From Brevibacillus porteri (GTDB lineage: Bacteria; Bacillota; Bacilli; Brevibacillales; Brevibacillaceae), in NCBI RefSeq assembly GCF_003013475.1, contig NZ_PXZO01000003.1, positions 103,785 to 167,784 on the forward strand: DNA of 64,000 bases. The letters run 5' to 3'. Each line of letters starts with the position of its first letter. The stretch's first letter is position 1. The notes beneath the pieces are model-generated. The model searched no databases. It saw only the letters and a list, made by a program, of their open reading frames with translations, and had not been told where the DNA came from. This document shows positions 20,539-30,534 of this stretch, one piece after another. The position numbers and the translations under genes were made by a program.

Positions 20539-20563
20539 TTACAACCATCAGGGGGGTGGAAAC

Positions 20564-21124
20564 ATGGCGCAAGAAGCATTGGTAATAGGTGCGAGTGGCA
20601 TGCTTACAGAGGTCTCCCGATGGCTGGCTCACCAAGATTATCAAGTAACCGTGCTTGGTCGTGATTCGGGCAAATTAGGACATGTCAGAGACGGTTCAAC
20701 TCATCCAGAGTCGATTCATTTGCTATCGCAAGACTACCACCAGACAGACAGCTTGCGTCAGGCTATCGCCGATCTTGTAGAGAAGAGAGGGCCGATGGAT
20801 GTGGTTGTCGCGTGGATTCATTCGACTGCGCCGCATGCACTACCTGTGATCGTAGAAGAACTGTCGCGTCCTGAGAAACGCTGGCAATTGCTGCATGTGT
20901 GTGGGAGCGCTGCTTGGAAAAATCCAATGACAGAGCCTAGATCGGAATTCTGTATGTACCGACGGGTTATCCTCGGTTTTACATGTGCAGGTGAGCATGC
21001 ACGCTGGCTGACAAATGATGAAATCGCAGCTGGGGTGATTGACGCTCTGCAAGCAAAAGAGCGGCAAATCATCGTCGGTCAGGTCGAGCCGTGGGAAAAA
21101 CGCCCGGCTTATTCATCCATATAG
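20564..21124 (+). CDS. Short-chain dehydrogenase-like protein
   Basis: A 186-residue protein with an N-terminal Rossmann motif GASGML, VLGRDSGKL and a second strand MDVVVAWIH. It is shorter than classical short-chain dehydrogenases and I see no clear YxxxK catalytic pair, so it may be a nucleotide-binding protein without oxidoreductase activity. GGGGGG lies eight bases before the ATG. It follows dtd with a 25-bp gap and ends at a terminator. Confidence 0.75.
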   Translation: MAQEALVIGASGMLTEVSRWLAHQDYQVTVLGRDSGKLGHVRDGSTHPESIHLLSQDYHQTDSLRQAIADLVEKRGPMDVVVAWIHSTAPHALPVIVEELSRPEKRWQLLHVCGSAAWKNPMTEPRSEFCMYRRVILGFTCAGEHARWLTNDEIAAGVIDALQAKERQIIVGQVEPWEKRPAYSSI

Positions 21125-21137
21125 CGAAGTCAACAAC

Positions 21138-21168
21138 AAAAAACGATTGCCGAATGCAATCGTTTTTG
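21138..21168. terminator. Bidirectional terminator between convergent genes
   Basis: AAAAACGATTGC / GCAATCGTTTTT, a perfect 12-bp stem with A and T flanks, lies between the dehydrogenase-like gene and the DinB gene. Confidence 0.88.
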
Positions 21169-21189
21169 TCGTTTCAGTACTGATTCGGG

Positions 21190-21777
21190 TCAGTGAATGA
21201 AATTGGTTGAAGGGAGAATCAGATTTTTGCCGATCAGGTTTGCGGAAATCGGCTTTTTCCCGATTTCTCGTGCCCAAATCGATAGCTGTCCGACATGGTG
21301 GATTTCATGAGCGATCATGTGTCGCATAATTTCACCCCATGTGTATGTAGCGATGCTGCCGTCTGGCTTCGTATCCTGAAAGGCTCTTGTTTCCATACTT
21401 TCATCCCAATTGCGCAAAAATTGAAGCACATCCGGGCGAAAAGTCGCCTCCAGCTCACGAACCTTTTCCAACCGGTTGTGAAGATCGAAGCTTTCTTGAA
21501 AATCTGGCCTTCCCAGCATGACTTGAATCCAGCTCCACTCTACATCAATAACATGGAACAATGTGTGCAAAATACCCCCGACACCCCCGATGCGCGGACG
21601 AAGCAATTCTTCCATCGGAACATCCTCACACCATTTCAGCCATTCTTCACGAACCATCCAATTGTACTCAAACATGGTTTTAATAGAAATCACTCCATTT
21701 TCAAAGGTTAACTTGTGATCACCTGCGTCCATACCGTGCGTTTGTTGATATTGTGATTGTTTTTCATCCGCCATCAC
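21190..21777 (-). CDS. DinB family protein
   Basis: A 195-residue four-helix-bundle protein. The metal-binding triad of the DinB/YfiT fold is visible as His in GILHTLFHVIDVEWSW and two His in HMIAHEIHHVGQL. Family members include thiol-dependent enzymes and bacillithiol S-transferases; the substrate here is unknown. The start is GTG 21777 or ATG 21774; AAAGGAG is unusually close to both, so the first codons are uncertain. Confidence 0.82.
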   Translation of the reverse strand: MMADEKQSQYQQTHGMDAGDHKLTFENGVISIKTMFEYNWMVREEWLKWCEDVPMEELLRPRIGGVGGILHTLFHVIDVEWSWIQVMLGRPDFQESFDLHNRLEKVRELEATFRPDVLQFLRNWDESMETRAFQDTKPDGSIATYTWGEIMRHMIAHEIHHVGQLSIWAREIGKKPISANLIGKNLILPSTNFIH

Positions 21778-21861
21778 TCCTTTCGATGCCTTATGATATT
21801 CGCAAATCCTTTTGGAATTCCTGCTTACCTTGCCTTGATGCGATCGGATGCGCCATAAAAG

Positions 21862-21912
21862 AAACCCCCATAGGAGAGAGCTTGAGCAGCTTCTTTCGCA
21901 TGGGGGGGTTTG
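21862..21912 (-). terminator. Terminator of the amidase gene
   Basis: AAACCCCCAT and ATGGGGGGGTTT pair around a 28-nt loop, with a T-rich tail on the minus strand, just after the amidase stop. Confidence 0.7.
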
Positions 21913-21923
21913 TCAGAGAGGGA

Positions 21924-23759
21924 TCAGCCTCCCTGATTGCTTTGTGTATTAAAGTACTGGACAATCCCTTTGAATAGACCTTCTGCGGCAAGATCCTGTT
22001 GTTTCTCGGAACGTGCGCGAATCTCATCGTTGTAGTTGGATAAGAAGGAGATCTCGGCCAAAATGGACGGCACCGGGTTTTCGCGTAGAACGAAATAGTT
22101 TCCGTAACGATAATTCATATCCTTGTAGCTCGTCGCTTTCACCAGTTCCGTTTGAACCAGGGAGGCGAGCTTGCTAGAGTTACCTTGGCTGTAGTAGAAA
22201 ATAATCGAGCCATTCGTTGCTGAGTTTGGATGCGTATTGTGATGGACGCTGACAAAAATATGAGCCTGATTTTGAATCGCAATGTCGACGCGCTGTTGCA
22301 GAGTCAGCTTGCGATCATCAGCCCGTGTCATGATGACTTTGGCGCCTGCTGCTTCCAACTTGTTGCGCAGGAGCAGAGATACTTGCAGATTGACTGTTTT
22401 CTCTAAAGTAGAGAAGCTGGAGCCAGTCGAGCCACCATCTGTACCACCATGACCAGCGTCGACGACGATGACTTTGCCGGCAAGATCATTACTGCGTACC
22501 ACTGCTGGCGCACCATTAGCTGAAACAAGCCAGCCTGCAATGTAGCCTGTGGAGCCGTCAAGGAAGTTTACTTGGAACCACTCGCCTGATTTATTGGCAA
22601 TTCCGTATTTCTCACCAGGCTGCACCTGTTTGATAATATCGTGATCAGTACTCGGACCAGAACGAACATTGGTATCTGGATTCATGATCGTCACGTATGG
22701 GCCACTCGGAGTAGGCATACTTGGTTGGTTCACCGAAATGTGCCAGCCTGCCACCCAGCCAGTTTTTCCGGCTGCCGTGTTGACGCGGTACCAGTCTCCT
22801 TGTTTTTCCAAAACAGTCAGCTTGTCTCCGACTGGAAGTGTAGCTTGAATAGCACTCGTTGTGTTCGGTTCACTGCGCAGATTCAATCCGTCCGTTTTTA
22901 CTGTGGCGGTTTGACTCGAAGAAGATGGTTGCCCAGTCTGAGGTTTCGTGCTTCCATTTCCATTTTCGGGCAGAGTCGGTTGACCTGTGTCCGGGTTGGT
23001 TTGATCGGTGGAGAGCCAAGCGTTGACTCCATCGTATGGGAATTGAATCCAACCATTTTGTCTGTTCAAGACCGTGATTTTCTCGCCCGCATGTAGTTGA
23101 CCGATAGCAGGTGTACTGGCATCTGGCGTGGCGTATACGTACGGAGCGAAGTCCAAGGTGAGGCTGGCTCCTTGTATGGCGGGAGGCTTCGGTTGTGAGC
23201 CTGTCCCCGCAGGATTGGTTGTTGGGGGTGTGCTACCAGTAGAGGGAGGAGTAACTGCTTGTCCCGTACCTACTTCTTTTACAAGCCAGTTTGCGACCCA
23301 GCCTTTTGTTCCTGCGTTGAGTTGAATTTGGATCCATTCGCCACTCTTTTGCACGATGGGGTAGCGCGTACCTGGATTGATTGTTTGTACGACTGCATAT
23401 GTCTGACCGGGTCCAGAACGAACATTGACATTCGTCGTGGTGCTCTCTACTTGCTTGGCAGATGCAGTTGCTGGTTTCTGTTGCTGTTGCTGTGTGCTGA
23501 CGAGCCAGTTCGCTACCCAACCGTTTTGGCCGTTCGGAAGCTTTACCTGAATCCAGTCATTTTTTGTGGAGATGACAGGCAGCACAGTTTTGTTCGGCAG
23601 TGTAGTGACAATAGCGTCTTGGAGGCTAGGACCTGAACGGACATTGAGCTTGTCCACGGTGACCTGAACAGAACCGGCGGCCCAAGCTGCAGAAACGGGG
23701 AGAGAAATGGCACAGACGACAGTCAGGAGACTCCTCAGGATCTTTTGACGAACAAACAC
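21924..23759 (-). CDS. N-acetylmuramoyl-L-alanine amidase with five SH3 domains
   Basis: A 611-residue exported cell-wall hydrolase. A signal peptide (about 28 residues, ending AAWAA) is followed by five bacterial SH3 modules, each with an NVRSGP-like or related segment and a GWVA-type end. Three Pro/Thr/Ser-rich linkers separate them. The C-terminal Amidase_3 domain starts near residue 425 with VDAGHGGTDGG and has SVHHNTHP and ILAEISFLSN, which supply zinc and catalytic residues. GTG 23759 is preferred: GGAAAGG lies nine bases upstream, whereas the in-frame ATG 23768 abuts that site. Confidence 0.92.
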   Translation of the reverse strand: MFVRQKILRSLLTVVCAISLPVSAAWAAGSVQVTVDKLNVRSGPSLQDAIVTTLPNKTVLPVISTKNDWIQVKLPNGQNGWVANWLVSTQQQQQKPATASAKQVESTTTNVNVRSGPGQTYAVVQTINPGTRYPIVQKSGEWIQIQLNAGTKGWVANWLVKEVGTGQAVTPPSTGSTPPTTNPAGTGSQPKPPAIQGASLTLDFAPYVYATPDASTPAIGQLHAGEKITVLNRQNGWIQFPYDGVNAWLSTDQTNPDTGQPTLPENGNGSTKPQTGQPSSSSQTATVKTDGLNLRSEPNTTSAIQATLPVGDKLTVLEKQGDWYRVNTAAGKTGWVAGWHISVNQPSMPTPSGPYVTIMNPDTNVRSGPSTDHDIIKQVQPGEKYGIANKSGEWFQVNFLDGSTGYIAGWLVSANGAPAVVRSNDLAGKVIVVDAGHGGTDGGSTGSSFSTLEKTVNLQVSLLLRNKLEAAGAKVIMTRADDRKLTLQQRVDIAIQNQAHIFVSVHHNTHPNSATNGSIIFYYSQGNSSKLASLVQTELVKATSYKDMNYRYGNYFVLRENPVPSILAEISFLSNYNDEIRARSEKQQDLAAEGLFKGIVQYFNTQSNQGG

Positions 23760-23968
23760 GATAGACATCCTTTCCGAAATAAGTAGCTTCTTGAATTCCT
23801 TGTGATTTTGCATGTTTTTACCAAAATAATCACTTCGCTATTTCTCCTGCTTTTTCCTGCAAAAAACGACAAAGTTCTGCATGGCTTCCCTGATTGCTTT
23901 TTGGCAGGCAAGGCAATACTAGATTTTACTAGACGCTAGCACACGCAGCTTTTCAGGAGGAATTCATC

Positions 23969-24139
23969 GTGAGGCAGTCAAAGAAGGAAACATTCGCGCA
24001 AGGATTGAATCGGCAGTTTTTGTCTGTTGATTTTCAAGACGATTTGGAGAAAGAAATGTCACTACAAAATGTAGAAATGGCCCAAGATTTTCATCCAGGT
24101 TTGCGGGATATCCAACATCCACGACAAAAACGGCGATGA
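23969..24139 (+). CDS. Small basic protein, unknown function (56 aa)
   Basis: A 56-codon frame starts at GTG with a perfect CAGGAGG site five bases upstream. The product begins MRQSKKETFAQGLNRQF, is hydrophilic and ends in a basic cluster (PRQKRR). It has no signal peptide, membrane segment or Cys. I do not recognise it. It sits between the divergent amidase gene and hemZ, about 95 bp before hemZ. The strong ribosome site is the main support. Confidence 0.5.
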   Translation: MRQSKKETFAQGLNRQFLSVDFQDDLEKEMSLQNVEMAQDFHPGLRDIQHPRQKRR

Positions 24140-24233
24140 CTTGCACATGATGCCACAACTTGTCTAGTTGACCCGAGTAATTCTCGTCGGCTATGATGAG
24201 GAGTGGCATTTTTGAAAAAAGCAGGTGAACTCC

Positions 24234-25757
24234 ATGATAAAGATCGTATGTGAGGGACACGCATTCGAGCGGGAACTCTCCTTAATTCTCGCGTTATTTT
24301 ACGAAGATCCAGCGCTCACTTTTGTGCCGGAGTGGACAGGTGAGGCTGATTTGAAAATCAAGCTGGTATTGACCGTGCATGAAAATGGAGTCGTAGCTTC
24401 GGGAGAGTTATGCGATGGCAAACGAAGCATCTCTCATCAGGTGGAGCGAGACTACGTAGCACGTGATGAAAAAGCGATGAAAAAGACGGCCAAGCAAGCT
24501 CTTTGCTATGCGCTGTTATTGATGTTGGAAGAATACACGGGCATGGAGCAAGGCTGGGGTATTTTGACCGGGATACGCCCGACGAAACTGCTGCACCAGT
24601 TGAACGCCGCTGGTGTAGACAGACAGGAAGCACATAAGCGATTGCAGCAGGATGTGATTTTGCGTCCATACAAGCTAAAGCTTTTGCAAGAAATCGTAGA
24701 CAAGCAGCTCTACGTCGTGCCTGACTTGTATCAAATTGATCGCGAACTGTCTGTGTATATCGGCATCCCATTTTGTCCGACGAAGTGTGCGTACTGTACG
24801 TTTCCTGCTTACGCGATTCGCAGTCATACGGCTTCGGTTAATCCGTTTCTCGAAGGTCTCCATTACGAGATGGAGCGAATGGGAGAGTGGCTTCGCGCGA
24901 ATGACCAACGGATCACGTCCATTTATTTCGGGGGCGGAACCCCTACGAGTATTACCGCAGATGACATGAACCAGCTGTTTGAGACGATGCATCGCTCTTT
25001 TCCACACATGGGAGATGTGCGTGAGTTGACAGTTGAGGCGGGAAGACCCGACACGATTACACGTGAAAAGCTTGATGTGATGAAGCAGTGGGAAGTGGAT
25101 CGGATCAGCATTAATCCACAGTCGTTCACGCAGGAGACGCTCCAGGCAATCGGACGTCATCACACCGTCGAAGAGACGATTGAGAAATACCATCTGGCTA
25201 TGGACATGGGCTTGACTAATATTAATATGGACCTGATCATCGGGCTGCCGAATGAAGGCGTAGCCGAGCTGGCGCACAGCCTCCAAGAGGTAGAAAAGCT
25301 AATGCCTGCCTCGCTGACGGTGCATACGCTGTCTTTCAAGAGAGCATCTGAGATGACGCAGAACAAAGACCGCTACAAGGTCGCCAGTCGCGAAGAAATT
25401 AGTAAGATGATGGAGATGGCTTCCGAGTGGACAGCGGCGAACGGCTATGACCCGTACTATTTGTATCGGCAAAAAAACATTTTGGGAAATTTGGAGAATG
25501 TCGGATATGCCAAGCCAGGGCAGGAGAGCATCTACAACATCATGATCATGGAAGAGGTACAAACCATCCTTGGTCTCGGCTGTGGTGCCGTATCCAAGCT
25601 GATGGCTCCAGGAAGCGGCAAGCTGACTCGCTTTCCGAATCCAAAGGACCCAAAAACGTACAATGACACATACAAGGTTCTGGTTGAAAACAAGCTTCGT
25701 GATTTGGATCAAATCTATTCGGGTGCGAAAACGGCTGGACAGGTATCTGGCAAGTAA
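24234..25757 (+). CDS. hemZ: HemZ, coproporphyrinogen III dehydrogenase-like radical SAM protein
   Basis: A 507-residue radical SAM protein with the cluster motif C181-x3-C185-x2-C188 (PFCPTKCAYC), YFGGGTPTS and TVEAGRPD. It resembles B. subtilis HemZ, which has an extra N-terminal domain compared with HemN. The assigned role is oxygen-independent coproporphyrinogen III oxidation; some HemN/W relatives are heme chaperones instead. ATG 24234 is preferred to the in-frame GTG 24225 because AGGTG lies between them. Confidence 0.88.
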   Translation: MIKIVCEGHAFERELSLILALFYEDPALTFVPEWTGEADLKIKLVLTVHENGVVASGELCDGKRSISHQVERDYVARDEKAMKKTAKQALCYALLLMLEEYTGMEQGWGILTGIRPTKLLHQLNAAGVDRQEAHKRLQQDVILRPYKLKLLQEIVDKQLYVVPDLYQIDRELSVYIGIPFCPTKCAYCTFPAYAIRSHTASVNPFLEGLHYEMERMGEWLRANDQRITSIYFGGGTPTSITADDMNQLFETMHRSFPHMGDVRELTVEAGRPDTITREKLDVMKQWEVDRISINPQSFTQETLQAIGRHHTVEETIEKYHLAMDMGLTNINMDLIIGLPNEGVAELAHSLQEVEKLMPASLTVHTLSFKRASEMTQNKDRYKVASREEISKMMEMASEWTAANGYDPYYLYRQKNILGNLENVGYAKPGQESIYNIMIMEEVQTILGLGCGAVSKLMAPGSGKLTRFPNPKDPKTYNDTYKVLVENKLRDLDQIYSGAKTAGQVSGK

Positions 25758-25781
25758 GTGATGGATATACTGTTGATTAAT

Positions 25782-25808
25782 AAAAAAACCTCTATCGAGG
25801 CTTTTTCA
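25782..25808 (+). terminator. Terminator of hemZ
   Basis: AAAAACCTC / GAGGCTTTTT, with one bulged C. Confidence 0.65.
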
Positions 25809-25915
25809 AGGAGGAGCGACCGCGTTTTTGCGGAAAGTTTTTATGCGCTCCAGAATTTATTAGCATGTCGCTAATAAATTCTTACACGTTAAAAAAAGTT
25901 TTATTCGAGCGCCTG

Positions 25916-25944
25916 TTGACGGCAGTTGGCGGGTTTGCTATGAT
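25916..25944 (+). promoter_or_regulatory. Sigma-A promoter of the hisS-aspS leader
   Basis: TTGACG (25916-25921) and TATGAT (25939-25944) are 17 bp apart, with an extended -10 TGC. Transcription would start near 25951. Confidence 0.75.
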
Positions 25945-25950
25945 TCACAT

Positions 25951-26280
25951 TAAGCTTTTTTATTGAATAAGAAATGATCTGATGACGGGAACAAGTATCC
26001 AGGAACCGGATGCCCAGAGAGAAAGCGCCGTGGCTGAGAGTGCTTTCGTATAACGGCTTGGTGAATGACATCCCTGAAGACCGCAGTGAACGGCTGAAAG
26101 AAATCTCTTTCCCCAGTAACTGGCAGGCGTGTGCCGGCGTTAACGGCTAATAAGTGGGATAGCCTTTTGTGAATGTAAGGCTATTCAAACAGGGTGGCAC
26201 CACGGGAGTATAACCAGTCTCTCGTCCCTGACATGCGGCGATTTGCTAAATGTCAGGAGACGAGGGACTTTTTTATTTGG
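25951..26280 (+). promoter_or_regulatory. T-box riboswitch upstream of hisS-aspS
   Basis: The T-box bulge sequence AGGGTGGCACCACGGG lies at 26191-26206. Stem I features include AGTA (25994-25997), AGAGAGAAAG and GGTGAA before the specifier region. The specifier loop contains GACAT (26067-26071), in which GAC (Asp) and CAT (His) overlap. A long terminator follows: CCTGACAT / ATGTCAGG and CTCGT / ACGAG stems with a T run (26217-26275). Uncharged tRNA binding would form the antiterminator and let RNA polymerase into hisS-aspS. Confidence 0.92.
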
Positions 26281-26357
26281 TCAAAAATAAAGGTTCCTTG
26301 ATCCTGAAGGTTTGGCGTTAGCCCGAGTTTTTGAAAAGACATGGAGGTTCGAGAGGA

Positions 26358-27632
26358 ATGACAAGAATCCAGATCCCACGCGGTACGCAGGATATCATGC
26401 CTGGTACTGTAGAGCTGTGGCACTACGTGGAGGCCAAGGCCCGCGATCTGTGTCGCCGCTCCAATTACGCGGAAATTCGTACGCCGCTGTTTGAGAGCAC
26501 AGAGTTGTTCCAACGGGGTGTAGGCGAGACCACGGATATCGTGGAAAAAGAAATGTACAGTGTAGCCAATCCGCGCAGTACGGACGCTCTCACGCTGCGT
26601 CCAGAAGGGACAGCGGGTGTTGTTCGCTCCTACGTGGAAAACAAGCTGTACGGTGTGCCTAATCAGCCTACCAAGCTGTACTACCTGGGGCCGATGTTCC
26701 GTCACGAGCGTCCGCAAGCAGGCCGCTATCGCCAATTCGTCCAATTCGGTGCAGAAGCGATCGGTTCAAGCGATCCAGCGATCGATGCAGAAGTCATTGG
26801 CCTTGCGATTCGTCTGTATCAGGAGCTCGGATTGACAGGACTTTCTGTGGAATTGAACAGCGTAGGTACGGTAGAAGACCGGGCGCGTCACCGGGAGCAT
26901 TTGCTCGCACACTTGAACGGTGTTCGCTCTGAGCTGTGCGAGGATTGCCAATCTCGTATCGATCGCAACCCGCTCCGCGTGCTCGATTGCAAAAATGAAA
27001 AATGCAAAACACTGACGATGGATGCTCCGTCCATTTTGGACTACTTGAGCGAAGAATCCGCGACACATTTCGAAGCCGTACAAAACTACTTGACCGCGCT
27101 GGATATTCCGTTTCATGTAAATCCGCGTCTGGTTCGCGGCTTGGACTACTACACACTGACCGCATTTGAAATCAAAATGGCAGAGATCGGTGCGGTAGAA
27201 ACGCTTTGTGGCGGTGGGCGCTACAACGGACTGGTTGCAGAGCTGGGCGGCGACGATATGCCGGGCATCGGCTTCGCACTCAGTATCGAGCGTCTGCTGT
27301 TGGCTCTGGAAAAGCAAGGTGTTCAACTGCCGATCTCGGGTGGCATCGATTGCTTCGTAGTGGTGCAGACACCAGAAGCGAAAACAACAGCTTTTGTTCT
27401 CGTCGACCAATTGCGCCAAGCTGGGATTGCGGCTGAGCTGGATTATCTGGATCGGAAAATGAAAGCACAGTTGAAGCAAGCAGATCGTCTACAGGCTCGT
27501 TTTACGGCGATCATCGGCGAGTCTGAATTAACGAATGGCACGGTTGTTCTAAAGGAAATGGCAACAGGCGAGCAACAAGAAGTGAAACGCGAGGAACTCG
27601 TTTCGGTACTCGCTGCAAAAGCAAATCAATAA
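26358..27632 (+). CDS. hisS: Histidyl-tRNA synthetase
   Basis: Charges tRNA-His. The 424-residue class II synthetase has RIQIPRGTQDIMPG at the start, motif 2 MFRHERPQAGRYRQF, the His-A loop VRGLDYYTLTAFE, motif 3 GIGFALSIERLLLAL, and a C-terminal anticodon-binding domain. ATG 26358 follows GAGAGGA. It is controlled by the T-box and precedes aspS by 24 bp. Confidence 0.97.
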   Translation: MTRIQIPRGTQDIMPGTVELWHYVEAKARDLCRRSNYAEIRTPLFESTELFQRGVGETTDIVEKEMYSVANPRSTDALTLRPEGTAGVVRSYVENKLYGVPNQPTKLYYLGPMFRHERPQAGRYRQFVQFGAEAIGSSDPAIDAEVIGLAIRLYQELGLTGLSVELNSVGTVEDRARHREHLLAHLNGVRSELCEDCQSRIDRNPLRVLDCKNEKCKTLTMDAPSILDYLSEESATHFEAVQNYLTALDIPFHVNPRLVRGLDYYTLTAFEIKMAEIGAVETLCGGGRYNGLVAELGGDDMPGIGFALSIERLLLALEKQGVQLPISGGIDCFVVVQTPEAKTTAFVLVDQLRQAGIAAELDYLDRKMKAQLKQADRLQARFTAIIGESELTNGTVVLKEMATGEQQEVKREELVSVLAAKANQ

Positions 27633-27656
27633 AACAAATCGTTGGGGGAAATGATC

Positions 27657-29447
27657 ATGTCTTGGCAATATCGCACCGTACATGGTGGAGAAGTAACAAC
27701 AGCACACGTTGGGCAAGAAGTCGTACTGAACGGATGGGTACAAAAGCGTCGCGACCTCGGGGGCGTCATCTTCATCGACTTCCGTGACCGCACAGGCATC
27801 GTCCAAATCGTATTCAACCCGGAGTACAACAAAGAAGCTTGGGAAGCGGCTGACAAAGTGCGTAGCGAATACGTACTGGTTGTAAAAGGGAAAGTTGTAA
27901 ACCGTGCACCAGAAGCAATCAATCCGAAGCTGAAAACCGGCGAAGTAGAAGTGCACATCTCTGAAATCGAAATCTTGAACGATGCAAAAACGCCTCCGTT
28001 CCTGATTGAAGACGAGATCGATGTAGATGAACAAGTTCGTCTGAAATACCGCTACCTGGACTTGCGCCGTCCAGAAATGCAGCGCTCCCTGATTTTGCGC
28101 AGCAAAGCAGCGAAAGCGTTCCGTGACTACCTGGATGAGAACAACTTCCTGGAAATCGAAACACCAATTCTCCAGAAGAGTACGCCTGAGGGCGCACGTG
28201 ACTACCTCGTGCCTTCCCGTGTACATCCAGGCGAGTTCTACGCACTGCCACAATCACCACAGCTGTTCAAACAGCTTTTGATGGTATCCGGTTTGGAGCG
28301 CTACTACCAAATCGCTCGTTGCTTCCGTGACGAAGACCTGCGTGCTGACCGTCAGCCTGAATTTACCCAAATCGACATTGAGACCTCTTTCCTGTCTATG
28401 GAAGAGATCCTGCCGATGATGGAAAAGATGGTTGCTCACGTATTCAAGCAAACGGTTGGTGTAGACGTACCGACTCCATTCCCTCGTCTCACGTATGCGG
28501 ATGCAATGGCGCGTTACGGTTCTGACAAACCAGACGTACGCTTCGGCATGGAGCTGACAGACGTATCTGATCTGGTTGCGACAAGCGACTTCAAGGTGTT
28601 TGCAGCAGCTGTAGCTGGCGGCGGACAAGTAAAAGCGATCAACGCAAAAGGTTGCGGACACTACTCCCGTAAAGAAGCAGACGACCTGGGCAAATTCGCT
28701 TCCCGTTATGGCGCGAAAGGCTTGGCTTGGATTGGCTTCAAAGACGGCGAGATCAAAGGGCCAATTGCGAAGTTCTTTAAAGAAGAAGAAATCAACGAGA
28801 TGAAAGCACGCTTGGCGGTAGAAGAAGGCGACTTGCTCCTGTTCGTTGCTGACAAACCAAAAGTAGTAGCAGATGCACTGGGTGCCCTTCGTTCGAAGCT
28901 GGGTGCTGAACTTGGCCTAATTGACCAAAGCAAGTTCGCATTCCTCTGGGTAGTAGACTTCCCGCTGGTTGAGTGGGATGAGGATGCAAAACGCTACGTT
29001 GCCCTGCACCATCCCTTTACTCGTCCAAAAGACGAAGATCTGCACCTGTTCGACACCGATCCAGGTAAAATGCGCGCACAAGCGTACGACATGGTTCTCA
29101 ACGGATACGAGCTCGGCGGAGGTTCCATGCGGATCTTCAAGCGCGAAGTGCAAGAAAAAATGTTTACCGCACTTGGCTTCTCACCAGAAGAGGCACGTAA
29201 ACAATTCGGCTTCCTCATGGATGCATTCGAATACGGTACACCTCCACACGGTGGAATCGCACTTGGCTTGGACCGTCTGATCATGCTCTTGGCTGGTCGC
29301 ACTAACCTGCGCGAAGTCATCGCATTCCCGAAAACAGCAAGTGCGAGCGACCTGATGGTAAACGCTCCAGATGTAGTAGACGGAAAACAATTGAAAGAGC
29401 TGTCCATTGCAACAATTGTCACAGAAGAAGAAAAGGTAGAAGCGTAA
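27657..29447 (+). CDS. aspS: Aspartyl-tRNA synthetase
   Basis: Charges tRNA-Asp. The 596-residue bacterial-type enzyme has an N-terminal OB-fold, motif 2 [19 protein letters not shown], the bacterial GAD insertion, and motif 3 [18 protein letters not shown] 27657 is chosen for its spacing to GGGGG. Whether it is the discriminating or non-discriminating type cannot be judged here. Confidence 0.97.
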   Translation: MSWQYRTVHGGEVTTAHVGQEVVLNGWVQKRRDLGGVIFIDFRDRTGIVQIVFNPEYNKEAWEAADKVRSEYVLVVKGKVVNRAPEAINPKLKTGEVEVHISEIEILNDAKTPPFLIEDEIDVDEQVRLKYRYLDLRRPEMQRSLILRSKAAKAFRDYLDENNFLEIETPILQKSTPEGARDYLVPSRVHPGEFYALPQSPQLFKQLLMVSGLERYYQIARCFRDEDLRADRQPEFTQIDIETSFLSMEEILPMMEKMVAHVFKQTVGVDVPTPFPRLTYADAMARYGSDKPDVRFGMELTDVSDLVATSDFKVFAAAVAGGGQVKAINAKGCGHYSRKEADDLGKFASRYGAKGLAWIGFKDGEIKGPIAKFFKEEEINEMKARLAVEEGDLLLFVADKPKVVADALGALRSKLGAELGLIDQSKFAFLWVVDFPLVEWDEDAKRYVALHHPFTRPKDEDLHLFDTDPGKMRAQAYDMVLNGYELGGGSMRIFKREVQEKMFTALGFSPEEARKQFGFLMDAFEYGTPPHGGIALGLDRLIMLLAGRTNLREVIAFPKTASASDLMVNAPDVVDGKQLKELSIATIVTEEEKVEA

Positions 29448-29499
29448 TCGACTTGCGCAACTGCATTGCTCTTTGATACATTGGTAATACTATGATGAA

Positions 29500-29690
29500 A
29501 GCCCTGCTATGCTCGTGACATCCGATAGTTTTGAGCCACAAAGTTTGTTTAGGGAGTTTTTCGTCCGTGATTGTAAAGGCATGCCTCCTTAGAGTGGACG
29601 TCTGTAACAGTTCGGCAAGACACCCACCTGCGATGAGCAGGTTCAAAACTAAGGAGCAACACGGCATAATGGGGCTCCTTTTTTCTACTT
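29500..29690 (+). ncRNA. ssrS: 6S RNA
   Basis: The closing stem pairs AGCCCTGCTATGCTCGTG (29500 onward) with CACGGCATAATGGGGCT ending at 29676, followed by a T run. The interior holds complementary arms (for example TAGTTTTGA near 29525 and TCAAAACTA near 29643) around an open centre, the promoter-mimic fold. The position between aspS and tcdA is that of B. subtilis 6S-1 RNA (bsrA). 6S RNA binds the housekeeping RNA polymerase and moderates transcription in stationary phase. A candidate -10 box TATGAT (29491-29496) lies just before it. No protein gene is seen in 29448-29772. Confidence 0.9.
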
Positions 29691-29772
29691 CAATCCTACT
29701 TTTCCGATTGACTATAAGTGCGTGTTGAACAACCCTAATAATCTCGCTTGCGAATGAAAGGTGACACGAAAT

Positions 29773-30528
29773 ATGCTTCATCAATTTTCTCGTTGTGAAT
29801 TGGCCTTCGGTCCCGAAGGTTTGGAAAAAATGAAAAATAGCCGCGTTGCTGTATTAGGAATTGGCGGAGTCGGTTCCTTTACAGTAGAAGCACTCGCGCG
29901 TACAGGTGTAGGCAAGCTCGTTTTGGTAGATAAGGATGTAGTAGATATCACGAACATCAACCGCCAAATCCATGCGACGCTGAACACAGTCGGTCAAAAA
30001 AAGGCTGAGCTCATGAAGGAGCGTATTGCGACGATCAATCCTGAGTGCGAGGTCGTAACTCTCAATATGTTCTACAATGAAGAAACAGCGGATGCGCTGT
30101 TTGAGCATGAACTGGATTACATCGTGGATGCCATGGACACCATGTCCGCGAAGCTCCATGTGATTAAAGAAGCGAAGCGTCGCAATATCCCTATTATTTC
30201 TAGCATGGGTGCGGCCAACAAAATGGATCCGACCCGTTTTGAGGTTGCCGATATTTCCCAAACAAGTTATGATCCGATTGCAAAGGTCATTCGTCGTGAG
30301 CTGCGGAAAAGCGGTATCTACAAAGGGGTAAAAGTGGTATATTCCCGTGAGATTCCCGTAACCGTACGTGTAGATGTACGCGAACAGATCGTTTCCAACC
30401 CGAATTCACCGATTAGCAAAGTGCGGATGCCTCCAGCAAGCAATGCTTTCGTGCCTTCTGTGGCTGGTTTAATTTTGGCCAGTGTAGTGGCAAGAGATAT
30501 TTTGGAGTGGCAGCCTGTAAAAGGATAG
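29773..30528 (+). CDS. tcdA: tRNA threonylcarbamoyladenosine dehydratase
   Basis: An E1-like enzyme that uses ATP to cyclise t6A37 to ct6A in tRNA. The 251-residue protein has the nucleotide-binding GIGGVGSFTVEALARTGVG and the DKDVVDITNINRQIHA segment. The start at ATG 29773 is preferred because GAAAGGTG lies nine bases upstream; an in-frame GTG at 29761 lacks a site. It follows the 6S RNA gene, as in B. subtilis (yrvM). Confidence 0.93.
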   Translation: MLHQFSRCELAFGPEGLEKMKNSRVAVLGIGGVGSFTVEALARTGVGKLVLVDKDVVDITNINRQIHATLNTVGQKKAELMKERIATINPECEVVTLNMFYNEETADALFEHELDYIVDAMDTMSAKLHVIKEAKRRNIPIISSMGAANKMDPTRFEVADISQTSYDPIAKVIRRELRKSGIYKGVKVVYSREIPVTVRVDVREQIVSNPNSPISKVRMPPASNAFVPSVAGLILASVVARDILEWQPVKG

Positions 30529-30534
30529 TGGAAC

